The position numbers were made by a program, and so were the translations under genes. This document shows positions 22,836 through 35,400 of a DNA stretch of 64,000 bases, one piece after another. Source of the DNA: Nematostella vectensis (Eukaryota > Cnidaria > Anthozoa > Actiniaria > Edwardsiidae). The notes below the pieces were generated by a model that saw nothing but the letters and a program-made list of their open reading frames with translations, was not told the DNA's origin and did not search any database. Position 1 is the stretch's first letter. Every line of letters starts with the position of its first letter. Where the stretch lies: positions 3,288,181 through 3,352,180 of the forward strand of contig NC_064040.1 of the NCBI RefSeq assembly GCF_932526225.1, given 5' to 3'.

Positions 22836-24986
22836 TCATTTATGGTGCAGGGATGTTGTGTAGGCCATGGCTTCCTGTGCAATGGATCGTGACGTCATTT
22901 CCGGCGAGTGAAGCACCCATCGAAGATAGACCGAGATCAGAGCTGTAGCGACGCCGGTGATGTGAGACTCGCAGCCCTCTGTAGTAATCCATAGATAGGT
23001 TAGGCTTAGATGAATAATCCGTGCATGGTATAGAAGCGAATGGGCTTTTACTATGATTTTCAGTTTCTGCGAACTTTTGTCATTAATTCCCAACCACTTT
23101 CTGGCTGCTGTCATTCAAACTAACAGAATTGCATTTCGTGCTTTTTGCTTTCTAGCACATTGTGGTAAGGTGGCGTGATTGGAAACCATTATTTAAGTGC
23201 TGACCAATGAAAACGCTACGAAGATTTTCGATGAAAAAAAGCCAAGAGACGATTTAGCTGTTGGAAATCAACAGAAAAAAAAATGCACTGCCACTTCTAG
23301 ATAGGAATACGCGCAAGATCGGTACCTAACAAATAGATCTAATTTTTTGCGTGCGTCAGTATTCTTAGAGATGCACAGTTTACGTCGAGGGGGCATGAAT
23401 TAATGAATGCAAGGCAGTCTCGCTTCATTTTCTGTTTCTTGTTCACTGGACTGGTAGATCAAGACCCAAGAAAAGCCCCAAGGGTCAAGAAAGGGGGTGG
23501 ACAAATTAGGAAATGAAAATAAAAAGGGGCGGGTAATACAATGAATTCGTACCAGAAATCCATCGAAATTGGGTTTGGACCCAGCCCCCCTCCCCCCTGG
23601 ATCACGTCAAACGTCTAACTATACCAGTGGGGCCCATACCTTCTAGTTCCTTGACGGTCAGGAGGGATCTTGTTGCTCTGCTGTGGCTGGTTTGATACCT
23701 GAGGCGAAATTACACATAAAATGAGTGGAAAGACACACTGGAAGGTGTCCGTTTTATGGGGGTTGTATGCTTAATGGTGTCCTCAATACGGAGGTTCCAC
23801 TGTATTAACTTTGAAAAAAAGTCAGGGGAAGTATTTGTTGTATGGAGTTTGTCGCTTAATGAAGTTCCTGGTATAATCTTGGTAAAACAGTCAGGGAAAG
23901 GGTCCGTTATAAAGAGGTTCTTGTGTATAACGTTACTGAAGAATCATCTTACTTACAAGACACCACCAGCTTCATTCAACAAGGCGTCATAATTCGGGTC
24001 ACCATAGCAACCATTAGGCATCTGCCAGCGGAGCAGCCTTCCCATTCTTTTGAACGAGAGGAACTGGGAATAGCCTAGCAAACCGCACACCGCGGACATC
24101 TCTAAGTAGAGGTCAACTTCCTGTTGTGTTTTACCGCGCATGCGCTCAAGGGCGAGCATCTGATAGAATGTATCTGCGCAAATTCTGTCATACACTGGTC
24201 TCAGGCTTGCGGGCTCATTTGCGAGACGTAGTCTATCTTGAAACGCCTTAATGCAACCTGAGAATAACGATGAAAAGGTAAAAAAACAAGTTTAAATCAC
24301 TTTCACGCGGGCCGTAAGGCACTGGCATCCCCCCATTCCCCTTCCCCCCTCCCCCAGTGAAGCCAAGTAGTGTTTTTTTTTTTCAGAAACCTCGTTCCCA
24401 GGCCGCTCTCCCATTCCCTGTTATTTGTCTCAGCGGCCAGTGGTGAAAAACGCAAGACTAGTTCCCTTTTTGTTTTGAAATGGCGGCTTTTCATCGGCGA
24501 ACTGCCACATTTTGGCGAATGCTAAGAGAACTAGCGCAAAGCTAGGCTATAATGTTTAATGTTTCTTTATTACTCCCTCGTTATCAAGCAAATCCGTCAT
24601 CTTTTGTACAGTATGGTTTTAATGCTGTACAGTAAGTCAAAACAGCGACTTAAGTCAGCCTTTCGTATCTTTACTCGAACGATTAAACACCACTTTTTGC
24701 CAGAGCACGCGGAACTGTCGGCTCAGCGCCAACAGGAAAGAAAGAGGGCCCTGGGAACTAGGTTGATTTTTTAACAGTTATTTCAGTAGAGGTAAATGCC
24801 CAAATATCATGCTGTTTTTCTAAATAGTATAAAGGGCCCGGGAGAGAGCGAGGGAAACCTATGATAGTCTAAAACGTTAGGGTATCGTTCTCTTTTTCGA
24901 TGTCGGCCAGCAAAAATATTCTTAAATAGCGGAATTGATCGAGCGTTTTCAAAACAAGACTTCTTGGTATCCTATTCTGTTATGAC

Positions 24987-25044
<58 letters not shown>

Positions 25045-25053
25045 ATCAAACAA

Positions 25054-25085
<32 letters not shown>

Positions 25086-26265
25086 ATTGCTTTTTACCTC
25101 TCTCTTCGCCAAACATGAAGTACAATGCTTGGTGCGTAAGTTCATAACCTAGTGCACCAGGCCTTCTCATGGCTGTCCAGCACGCATCCGTCACGTTGCA
25201 GGTCTTACTACCAGGCCCTGCGCTACCAAAAAGTGCCTCCATACAGGGCTGAGGAGCCTGGGTTCCTGCTTTCTTGTCGTTGAAGGCGAGATGGCGTTTG
25301 GGAGCTTTGCTTAATTTTCTGAACCGCCGAACAACACTCCAGGTTTTACTGACAACAAATCCGACCTGTTGGTAGTATACGCGATCGGATTTTTGCAGAA
25401 AAGGAAGTATCTCAGGGATAAGCTTTGATACTCTGTGAGCTAGACCTTTTATTCTATGGAGTACCCAGGGGTGGTGTTCTTGGACCTCTGGATCTTGTAA
25501 AGTTTGAAGCAACACTCCTTGAAAGAAACGGGAAAAAGTTAGAAATGACAGGACGCATTATAAAACATCTATGTGACTTCCCGAAGAGGGCGCAAGCCTG
25601 AGAAGATTAAGTAACAAGCCTAAGAAGATAAAGTAACAAGCCTAAGAAGATAAAGTAACAAGCCTAAGAAGATAAAGGAACAAGCCCAAGAAGATAAAGG
25701 AACAAGCCTAAGAAGATAAAGTAACAAGCCTAAGAAGATAAAGGAACAAGCCCAAGAAGATAAAGTAACAAGCCTAAGAAGATAGTAAAGAAATGCCCCA
25801 AGAGAGGAGAAGACACTCCTCACTTTCACCATGTATCTTAATTTTATCCAAAATAGGCCAATTGCATTTTGGTGATATTCAAAACTGTATGTAGCAGGCT
25901 TAAACTAGAAATATAATCAGTATTCCGAATATATAACGCCTATGGAGTCTAAAGAATAGCATTATTGCTAGAAGTTAGATTGGAAAACTTATCCTTATTC
26001 GTCAGAAACGTTTTTCTCGCACAAAGACCAGACACACTCTCTTTAGAGATACGGGTGCATCTAGTGATCTACCTTCAGCCATTCGCAAGCCAAGCACAGC
26101 ATCAAGATTAATGCTCGACATTTCGCGTTCAAGGAAATCGAGCACTCTCTCAAACGACTGCACAAGTGGCGACACAGTCCCGCGGGCCTCGGGAATTTGC
26201 GGGACGACGAACTGGACATTGCAGAACCAGCACAAGCAGACTAAAGCTATGAGTCCTGGTTTCAT
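22836..26265 (-). CDS. C16orf89-like: C16orf89/UPF0764-like secreted protein, paralogue A
   Basis: Coding exons on the minus strand: 26265-26073, 25517-25098, 24257-23957, 23698-23640 and 22978-22836. The phases 1-1-2-1 join without a break to give 371 aa. Exon 1 has a signal peptide (about residues 1-22) and NLDAVLGLRMAEG. Exon 2 carries two cysteines and GYELTHQALYF. Exon 3 has DLYLEMSAVCGLLGYSQF and WQMPNGCYGD. The last exon opens with EGCESHITGVA. These blocks and their order match vertebrate C16orf89 (UPF0764, DUF4735), a secreted glycoprotein described from thyroid whose biochemical role is not established. A ends about 40 residues after GCESH, with no membrane helix, so it is probably secreted. 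Start 26265 is the ATG that begins the signal peptide. The 59-nt exon 4 was found from frame and by comparison with B. Confidence 0.85.
23738..23930. repeat. Partial relic of a GGTTCCACTGTA-ended MITE family
   Basis: GGAGGTTCCACTG followed by TA at about 23806 matches the end of the 9905-10416 element. Around it are TCCGTTTTATGGGGG and GTCCGTTATAAAGAGG strings. No matching left end was found. It lies in the intron between exons 3 and 4 of paralogue A. Confidence 0.35.
24388..24764. mobile_element. MITE-like element with AACCTCGTTCCCAGG inverted ends
   Basis: AACCTCGTTCCCAGG at the left is inverted as CCTGGGAACTAGGTT at the right (14 of 15 match), about 377 bp apart. No clear target duplication is visible because both flanks are T-rich. 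It lies in intron 2 of paralogue A. Confidence 0.55.
24988..25085. repeat. (AATC)n and (CAGC)n microsatellites
   Basis: About 13 AATC repeats (24989-25040) are followed by about eight CAGC repeats (25053-25085). They end 13 bp from exon 2 of paralogue A, on the donor side in the minus-strand gene, where length changes could affect splicing. Confidence 0.95.
25593..25788. repeat. 22-bp tandem repeat in intron 1 of paralogue A
   Basis: About nine units of AAGCCTAAGAAGATAAAGTA plus AC, with GTAAC/GGAAC and CCTAAG/CCCAAG variants. The minus-strand frame through it (Leu/Ser-rich) is not a gene. Confidence 0.9.
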
Positions 26266-26358
26266 TGTATAGTGAGTGTAGACTCAATAGTGCTAGGTTC
26301 AGATGAAATAGCGTCCCATAGCAAAGCAAGACCAGAAACACGTCAAACTAACGTGTGC

Positions 26359-26366
26359 TTTTAAAA
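26359..26366 (-). promoter_or_regulatory. TATA-like box of paralogue A
   Basis: TTTTAAAA lies about 95 bp upstream of the ATG. Paralogue B has a similar box at a similar distance, which gives weak support. Confidence 0.3.
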
Positions 26367-28760
26367 GCATAGGAAATAGTTTGCAAAATAAGTGGTGTAT
26401 TTATTCATTCAGTTTGAAACGCCCACCCAATAGACAGAGTATGCCATTTGTGATTTGTAGATAAAAATCAGATAAATGCGCGCGAAAATTCATAATATTC
26501 TAAAACTTTTACCAGAACAAGCTTAGTTATTATAACTAGTTCGACCAAATCCTATGGTAAATCCTACCTGGGAAGATTATTTACTTTAGGATAGAAATTT
26601 TCACTCGCGGGAGAAATATGACGTGTGTTAAATGACGCTGTGTTTCGCCCGAAGGAAGGATATGATGTCGGCAACTAGTCAAGGGTTGACAGATACGATT
26701 ACTTTACTTTAAGTGTCTCTGCCAGCCGCCATTTTGTCATCCTAACAAAATACAAAACTTGGCTTAGAGGCTATAGAGATATTTCTTAATGCATTTTGTA
26801 ATAAATTATACAACTTTGTTTTCAAATTGGTTATTACTTTTTTGTATCACATAATTTGTGTGAAAACAATTTAGTGAAAACAATGAAGTCCGGTTGACTA
26901 GAGCCCTTTAATATTTTTCATCCAGCTGTTCTCGAGAGCTTCAAGTACACATGGAGGCTATAAACGTCTCATCTATTTTCATCCAGGCCTAATGGTTTGG
27001 CGAATTAAGTGAAACTTAGTCTGGGTACTTGCGTTAAAAGATATAAATGGTTTCATTAATGACATGTTTAGGTTGTTAAACGTTTTTTCTTTCCGTTTCT
27101 TCAAATTCATGTTTCTTCACTGAAGGGAAAAGATACTTTCATAATTGCTTGAATTGCTTTCTGTAAGTGTTTTTCATAATTTTATTGCGGAAGCTGTTCT
27201 TTTTTTGTTGCAATATAAACACTTTGAATTCGAAAACGAAAATAGGAATGTTGAGACTAGAGTAATTCTTGGCAAACTATTCTTAGTTTGGGTTTGACAT
27301 TTAGGGGTACAGAAAAAGTACACGAAAAACGCCAAAGACGTGGACTAGGCGTGAAAAGCAACCACTTAGGGTAGTGGCGGAAAGGGATTTCATATTCTTC
27401 AAGGCAAACACGGCTGGATTCGTGACTTCACTACTTATGAGGTTATAAATATTTCTTTTTGAGAAATGGGGTTCGCTGTTTGCTTTCAAGAAGATTTGAT
27501 GGATTTTGTTTTGTATCCACGTCCTTTCCTGCCCCTTTCCATGACTTCATTACATATGAGGTCAGGAAAGTTTCTTTTAGGGTGGTGAATTCTTAATTTT
27601 TTTTTAATCACTAGTATCATAGATATACTGTATTTTTCCAGGATACAAGCGGCAATAGAAATCAAGAGCCCGGCTTGGCTATCCAGTATACATAATAACA
27701 GGTCCGTTCAGGTCCCTCATCAATGGGTTACCGAAACACTGTAAATTCCAACGTTCTAGAATTCAAGAATGAGCCCGGAGTTATCACTTAAGTACGTGAT
27801 GCGAGCCCACTTGAAATGGAGTTCGAGATTGATCCTTTCCATTAAAATGTGAGTAAAGTATAGCAAAGATTAAACTTGACGGATTTATAAGAGCACATTT
27901 ATATCAAAGCTGCTTCCGCGCAATGCACGACTCCACGAGGGGTGTCGCTAATACGCCCACGTGTTTCGTGCAAGCGATGGGGCCACTCTTCCGGATCACA
28001 TAACGTCTCTTGTAAATGGAACACAGAGACAATTTACTGCGGCTTTCATTGATCTGCGAACTCTCGAGGCAATTTCCAGCTGATATTAATATGTCACAAT
28101 TTGGCGTCTATTTGAATGTAGCTGAGTGATTCGACGCCTGTACTCGCTAGTGCCACGAATATTCTTAAATGAAAACGTTATCTAGCGCCAACAACTGAAT
28201 AGTTTTCTTGTCTGATGCCGCATGCTGGCATAACCAGACGCGCTAAAAGTTAGTACAAGGCAACTGTCAAAGATAATACAAGGCAACCTTGCCAAAGCGG
28301 TATCTCTAGTTTATCTGTTAATAAAAGAAGGCAACAACGTATATACATTGAGAATATAACTATTTAATCAAAGTAGTGGTTTACAAATCAATTTTTGATA
28401 ACTTTAAGCTATGAACAATCGAACAGCTTTTAAATGGCCAGCCTTCTTTGGGGCCGGAGGTGACCTCGAGTGAGCACTCGACATAAAACGACCGTAGAGT
28501 TTTAAGGCGATTACCGAAAATAAATGTACCTCTCGTAGGATGGTCAGCATCCAAACGGTCATCTTACGTTAGAATTTTAGCCTTATAAGGCGATTACAAT
28601 ACATCCTAGACAAATACTCATATCAGGCAGGCTGTCACACTTGGTAGGGCAAGTTCACTTAGTCTACCTAGACTATTACGATTTTTTCTATAAAAATATT
28701 CTTTTAACGCGTCAATTTTTTGTGCATAGAGAACTAAATTCCCTTTTATAATCCCCCTAT
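26367..28760. other. Intergenic spacer between paralogues A and B
   Basis: About 2.4 kb of AT-rich sequence. I see no splice-supported frame, no tandem array and no transposon with clear ends. It presumably holds upstream control sequence of A and the 3' end of B. Confidence 0.5.
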
Positions 28761-28766
28761 TTTATT
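28761..28766 (-). terminator. Poly(A) signal of paralogue B
   Basis: TTTATT on the + strand reads AATAAA on the minus strand, about 55 bp after the stop codon at 28821. Confidence 0.45.
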
Positions 28767-28820
28767 AGATACATCTATTACAAAAAAGTGTAATTCCTCT
28801 GCAAGGAGAAAATTGACTAA

Positions 28821-31462
28821 CTATATAGTATGACCTCTCTTTTTAAAATATCTGAAATGTGGTGAAAATTTGCGAACTTTCCAAGTAACCACTGCAAGTG
28901 CTGAAAGAGAAACACAGACAATAGCTAACTCCGGAACTTTCGATGATCCCAGAGTATTTTCAGTGTTTAAGGCAGCACCTGCCAACTGTTCATGAGAGCC
29001 CATTATATGGCGAAGAAAGAGAGGCCCTTCCTTGTTGGTTGATTTTCTGACTTGCTCAGCCTCAGATAAGCCATCAAACATGGGGCTTTGTTTCTGTGGG
29101 GCATTGTGCACAAGCCATCGCAAGTACACCCCTAGTAGCCCCGTAGCCACTCCAGTAATATGAGACATGCACCCATCTAAAGGAAAAAATGAGTAGAGAT
29201 TTTTTAATAATCTTTGTTTGTAAGGAACAGCAAAGACAGAAGGAAAGTGCATGCTTGGGTCAGGCGGTGTCAAGATTTCAGGATCAGAATTCATTTGGAG
29301 CACTTGCATAGAGTTTTGGCCAAATAAAAGCTGAGCAAATCTTATCAAAATTGCCTCAAATCTAGCAAAAAACTGAAACACAGGTTTCTTAAAAACTTTT
29401 AAAAATTTAACACAATAATTTCAGAATGTAGTTTACCTTCAAGGGCCTTTTCAACCAGCAAGGATCGCATTGTCTTCATACTCAAGAGTTTCCTACAAAA
29501 CAAAGAAAATAAATATTTATTTAAAAAATGGTAAATTGAAGATACTTTCAAGAAACTAAACAGATATTGAGAAAGTCTAACCTGGCACTTGCGACTTGTT
29601 TAATGTCTCGTCTGCTTATTTCCTCATACTGCGGGATCCGGCCATATATCCTGCCCTTGTCATACGATATGTCATAGACGTCTCTATCATCATTGCTCTC
29701 ATCATCGCCATAGCAACCCTTAGCATTCTGCCAGCTTAGAATATTTTTTAATCTATTCTTAGAAAGGAACCTGGAGTACCCCATCATCCCGCAGACCATT
29801 GCTTGCTCCATATACAAATCCCGCCCATCTGAGTTGGGGTGCTTCTCGAACTCTACCATCTGCGGGTACATACTGGCACAAATGCGGTCATATACTTGCT
29901 GGAGACCAGTACCACTCTTGGACTTTTTAATCTTTTCATCAAGCTTGTTTCTACAACCTGGTTAACAAATAAAATGATTTTTAAGCAAGAAGATACTAAG
30001 TTTACTTTATGACAAAATAATGGCAGATCAAAATTCTTTAATTATTCACACTTGTCATATTTATGGAACTTAAACAATGACATCTTTGGATGATGAACAC
30101 AACCATAAGAAGAGGGTCTTACGCTACTGCAGCACTATCAGGTTTCTTATGTTTACATGCATGAGGCAGCAAATAAGTCTTCTTTCACTGGGTTAGGACA
30201 AGACTTTAAAAAGAAGAAAAACAACTACTTCCAGTTGTCCCTGTCTTTGACAAAGGTGTTTGCTTAAGCTCTCTACTATATAGTACACACCTTGCGTCTC
30301 TCCTAGCAACAGGAATAGAGCTTGATGCGTGAGAGTATAGCCTCCTGCACCCTTAAACATCATCATCCTCCAACAGCTATCAGATAGCCGACACGGAACT
30401 TTGATTTCTCCAGTTCCTGACATTTCCTCCATGCATTTATCACTTGTGTCTTCATCAAATTCTATGCTCTCTCTCTTGTTCACAGGGACAATGAGTGCCA
30501 CATCTAGTTTTCTAAAGGCTTTGAATTCAAGCCAAGGACCCGATACTTGTTTCTTGAACCGATGGAAGTATGCAGGATTGTGCTTCTGAAGATAGGGTAA
30601 AGCTCTTTTGGAAATTTGACCAGCTCGAGTCCAAAGTGCTCTGATAGAATTGAAATCCCTTCTGCTCAAGAACACCTTTCCCCCTTTAAACTCTTCCAAT
30701 ATTTTTTTAAGTGACCCTATTAAAAACAAAATAAAAATTAAACATTTATTATAGAGTAATACAATAAAAATTGTGAATTTCATTGGGTTTAATCCTTTTG
30801 TAAACATCAATTTCATCGCCAAAACATCAAAGCACACTAACAAGTGAAATTAAATTGAATCTAATGCATTCAAATCGAATTTTATTTGCTTGATCGGCTA
30901 TAAAAAAATCAGCCGATAAATAATTTGATATAAAAAGAAAGTAATTATAAAGATATAATTAAGCTAATCTATTATTGATTACCTATACGGTATCAATAAT
31001 GATTAGGTTTCTGGTTTCTCTCAATGTGATAAACAGGTCAGTCATATTGAAAGTATCATATCCCTAATCTTTTGTTAAAAAAATAGCGAACAAATGCAAT
31101 ATAGAATTCATGGACTAAAAGAAACATTAATAGAAATATCTTTAAAATAGTTTGTGGTGTATAAAAAATTGATATTCAAACTTTAAATTTAAGTATATAT
31201 ATTTCAATCAGTAAAACTTAAGCTATCAGCAACTTTTCGAGCTATAACTTACTCATCTCTTACCTTCGGCCACGCGTAAACCATAGACTCCATCTAAGTT
31301 GACCGTCTTGTGATCGTGGTCATAAAAAGTCAGGACTCTATTCAAAGCGTCCAGCAAATTGTTAGTGAGTTCCCTATCTTTATCGACTTGACTAGTGAAG
31401 GCGGTTGACCCAAAAGAGGCGGCCAAAAACAAAATAACGTAGCTGAAATTGTTTACACCCAT
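28821..31462 (-). CDS. C16orf89-like: C16orf89/UPF0764-like protein with C-terminal membrane segment, paralogue B
   Basis: Coding exons on the minus strand: 31462-31264, 30716-30291, 29957-29582, 29492-29437 and 29176-28821. The phases are 1-1-2-1, and the protein is 470 aa. It has a signal peptide (residues 1-22 or so), then NLDGVYGLRVAEG, GYTLTHQALFLLLGE, DLYMEQAMVCGMMGYSRF, WQNAKGCYGDD and GCMSHITGVATGLLGVYLRW. After the family core comes a linker of about 65 residues and a hydrophobic helix (ELAIVCVSLSALAVVTW) with a basic tail, so it is predicted to be a type I membrane protein, unlike secreted vertebrate C16orf89. The insert after GCYGDD is acidic and longer than in A. Function is unknown. 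It lies between A and C in the same orientation. Confidence 0.87.
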
Positions 31463-31550
31463 AGTACATGAAGTCAGAAGTCACGACGCCAGCAAACAGA
31501 GTCTAGATCCATGTGTATGAAATTCTAGCAAGTCTTTTCGCCTATTTAAA

Positions 31551-31560
31551 CTCGGTTCGC
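31551..31560 (-). promoter_or_regulatory. TATA-like box of paralogue B
   Basis: TTTAAATAGG on the minus strand lies about 90 bp upstream of the ATG at 31462. Confidence 0.35.
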
Positions 31561-32454
31561 CCACTTGATTGCTAATTCAATTCAAATTCCTGTCCCATGC
31601 AGATCGTTGCGGGGCGACCTCAAAGGGCTTCCGACAAAGCAAGAATTCTCTTTGTTTTTCTCGCCTACGCTGATAAATGACTGTTTAAGCAGTTGAAATA
31701 TAAATTGCGTGGGGTGTATACAGCTGCTTGGCCGTATCAATAGCCGGTAAAAGAGATCTTGAAGCCATCCGTCAGAAACAACAAACAGAATCGTTTCAGC
31801 AAAACAGGAACCTTTTCAAGAATTATATCTTGGTGACGTCATAGAGCACAGGGAGCCCAAGTATTAGCCTTAAATGCTGAGGGGGATAGCAAGGGCTGGA
31901 GGAACGGGATATGTCAGGCTAAATTCAAAAAGACCACGAGATCCTCTCTAAATTGCATTGTTTTTCAACACGCTCTCCAGGTCAACTTTAAAAATCAAGT
32001 GACATAGGAATTTCGGTAATATAAATCAAAACTAATTAATCTGAGTTCTGCTTCTACTGGGTGAGACTTGCTTAATGTAAAGAAATGCTTGCTACGCAGG
32101 CATTTGCACTTGGGTTTGTTATATTTTTATAGTTTTCAAAGAATGCCCCTCTCTAATAAACGCCTCCTATCTATTGACCATCTATTGACCATAGACATTT
32201 AATAAACGCCCCGGGCACTTATAAGATCATTTACGGTTGACTGGTTTTGAAAGTGGATGGTTAATTAAAATTGGGTGAATGTTTTTAATTCAGCCATAAA
32301 TCTATCTTATGGGTTAAAAAATGCAATTATTTTAATTCCTAAAATAATAAATTAGTTTCAACTCACACACAAATTTCTATAAATAGTAAATAAGTAACAT
32401 TTCAAAAACAATTATTCTAATTCCTATAAAAGGTAAATTCCTAGTTACAATTCA
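31561..32454. other. Intergenic spacer between paralogues B and C
   Basis: About 0.9 kb of AT-rich sequence with upstream sequence of B and the 3' end of C. An ATTAAA-type poly(A) variant for C may lie near 32332. No other feature is supported. Confidence 0.45.
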
Positions 32455-35400
32455 TCACATGATTCTCAGAAGAGAAATTACCCTGTATCTTAATCTTCTT
32501 TTAGACATTATGTACACTACTAGTGCAAGTATAACTATTACTGTGGAATATTTAATCCATGTATCAAATTTGTCAGCTTTCATATCATGCTCTGATTGAG
32601 TTCCTGTGCCCATAATATCATACAGCCAAAGGATGTACATCCCTAGGAGTCCCACAGCAACACCAGATATATGCAATTCACAGCCATCTGTGGAAGAAAA
32701 ATAGGCCCTAAGTTAGAAAAAATAACAGAATAACCAATATCTCTAGTTACACATACAAATCTTGATTAATATATAAAAACCTTTTAATGTTTTCGCCACT
32801 TTCAGCTTTCGCATAGTTGTTTTTGTTTCCCTGTGTAGCAAGACAATCATTAAGAATTATTAGAAATGCATGATCAAGCACAGCTGGTAAAAAATTCATA
32901 TAAGGTAGCAGAAAAACAGCAGGGAAAGCTAAAAAGAACAAAGGTGTCCAAACAGTAGGGAGATTAAATTAACACTGCCTTTTGTGCTCCTAGTTTCAAT
33001 GTCGCTGCCAGTATTAGTTCCGTACAGTAACTTTGCATGGTTGGGTCTGTGTAGGCAAAACACAACCTCTGAGGATGGCACCATATGATAGGTCAGCATC
33101 AAACTAAGATCTCCGAAAAGCTTTGTTTTAGAGCACATCCATATTGTATGTGCAGCTACATCTAGGTGTTTATCCAGTCAGTCACATGAAACATATTGCA
33201 ATCAGAGTGGTTACATAATATATGAAACTCAAGGGTGATTGCGGTCACTTGGATAAAAAACTTTTGTTTACTTTTAGGGCGATCAAGTTGTTTAGCAATT
33301 GCTTGGTTGCCTCTATCTTTCTAATTGCAAAAAAAAAACATGTTTAAACTAAACACTGTGACTAGGGGAAATTTTACTATAGGGGGGGTGAATAGGGGTA
33401 TGTAAATCCGCCGGTCCGCAACATTTTCGGGGCAAATCCATGGATCCGCAGATATTTTTAGATCCGCATGGTTTGACAGATAAACAATAGCATCGATTGA
33501 AATTCATTTAAAATCCGAAATTCGACCGTCAAAGCAGTCAAAATCCGAAATCCGTGCCCAAATTGTCAACAGATCCATGATCCGCTGTATTCCCAAAATC
33601 CACCATTCTGCTGAAATAATCATCAAAATCCGTAATCTGTGAGCATTTCAGGGCTGAATCCGCCGATACGCAAAACTATTACCACCCCCCTATAGGCCTG
33701 AATCAAAATAATTAAAATAAAATAATACCTCTTCGCCACCACAAAAACTAGAAAATATATATTATACATGTAGTCTGCTTACCAGGTATCCTCATCTTCA
33801 TACTCATCCTCTGGCTTCCTAATGATGTCGCCATGAAAACCAAAACAACCCTTAGGGTGCTGCCAGGCTAGGATTTGCTGTAGCTGCCGCAGGCTGAGGA
33901 ACTCCTCATATCCCAGCATGCTTCCAACTACACACTGCTCCAGGTACAGGTCCATGTCACCAAGGCTTTGATTGACACTTACAAAGACTTTTGCTTCTTG
34001 TGACTTCATTTGGGGATACATAAAGGCACAACGACTTGCAAAGAACTGATTAATGCCACCATAGAATTTCGATTTCTTTAACAAATTATTAATAACTTGT
34101 GTGCAGCCTATGAAAAAGACAAAATCATAAAAAAAGATTAAAATGAATAAAAGCTTATATGGCAGCCTATGAGTTTGATGCCAACTAAAAAAGATGTTGA
34201 GGGTGGTGATGATGAAGGTGATGATAACAGTTTTTATGAGTGATAGTATGTAAGGATATGATGATTATTGTTTAATATTAACAAAAAGATAACAGTTATG
34301 TTGATGAGATTATAGTGATTTTGGTTGTGGTGATGGAAGTAAGGCCTAGTTCATACGCCATCCTTCAAAGGGGCATTTCTAAAGCAAATACATGTGCCAA
34401 ATGAACGAGGTTGATTGTTTCATCTCCATTTGCATAAGGAACAGCACACGGAAAGAACAGCGTATGATCATGATTATGGTTTCAGATGTGGATGAGGATG
34501 ACGCTATGCTTGCAGTGATTTTATTTTTCTGCCTGCCAAGGGAGTATTTGCACCCCATGTGCCCACCCCATATGACCCACCCCATGTGCCCACCCCATAT
34601 GACCCACCCCATGTGCCCACCCCATATGACCCACCCCATGTGCCCACCCCATATGACCCACCCCATATGACCCACCCCATGTGCCCACCCCATATGACCC
34701 ACCCAATATGACCCACCCCATGTGCCCACCCCATATGACCCACCCAATATGACCCACCCCATATGACCCACCCCATATGACCCACCCCATGTGCCCACCC
34801 CATATGACCCACCCCATATGACCCACCCCATATGACCCACCCCATATGACCCACCCCATGTGACCCACCCCATATGACCCACCCCATATGACCCACCCCA
34901 TGTGCCCACCCCATATGACCCACCCCATGTGCCCACCCCATATGACCCACCCCATATGACCCACCCCATATGACCCACCCCATATGACCCACCCCATGTG
35001 CCCACCCCATATGACCCACCCAATATGACCCACCCCATATGACCCACCCCATATGACCCACCCCATGTGCCCACCCCATATGACCCACCCCATATGACCC
35101 ACCCCATGTGCCCACCCCATATGACCCACCCCATGTGCCCACCCCATATGACCCACCCCATATGACCCACCCCATGTGCCCACCCCATATGACCCACCCA
35201 ATATGACCCACCCCATGTGCCCACCCCATATGACCCACCCCATATGACCCACCCCATATGACCCACCCCATGTGCCCACCTCATATGACCCACCCCATGT
35301 GCCCACCCCATATGACCCACCCCATATGACCCACCCCATGTGCCCACCTCATATGACCCACCCCATGTGCCCAAACCATATGACCCACCCCATGTGCCCA

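Noticed and set aside
33255..33345. Second candidate exon 4 of paralogue C (KIEATKQLLNNLIALK)
   Set aside because: Joined to exon 3 it creates a stop codon at the junction, and its donor is in the wrong phase.
33720..33765. Candidate small exon 4 of paralogue C reading CGGEE
   Set aside because: It leaves in phase 0 although the next exon needs phase 1. The exon at 32781-32830 fits both phases and the family pattern.
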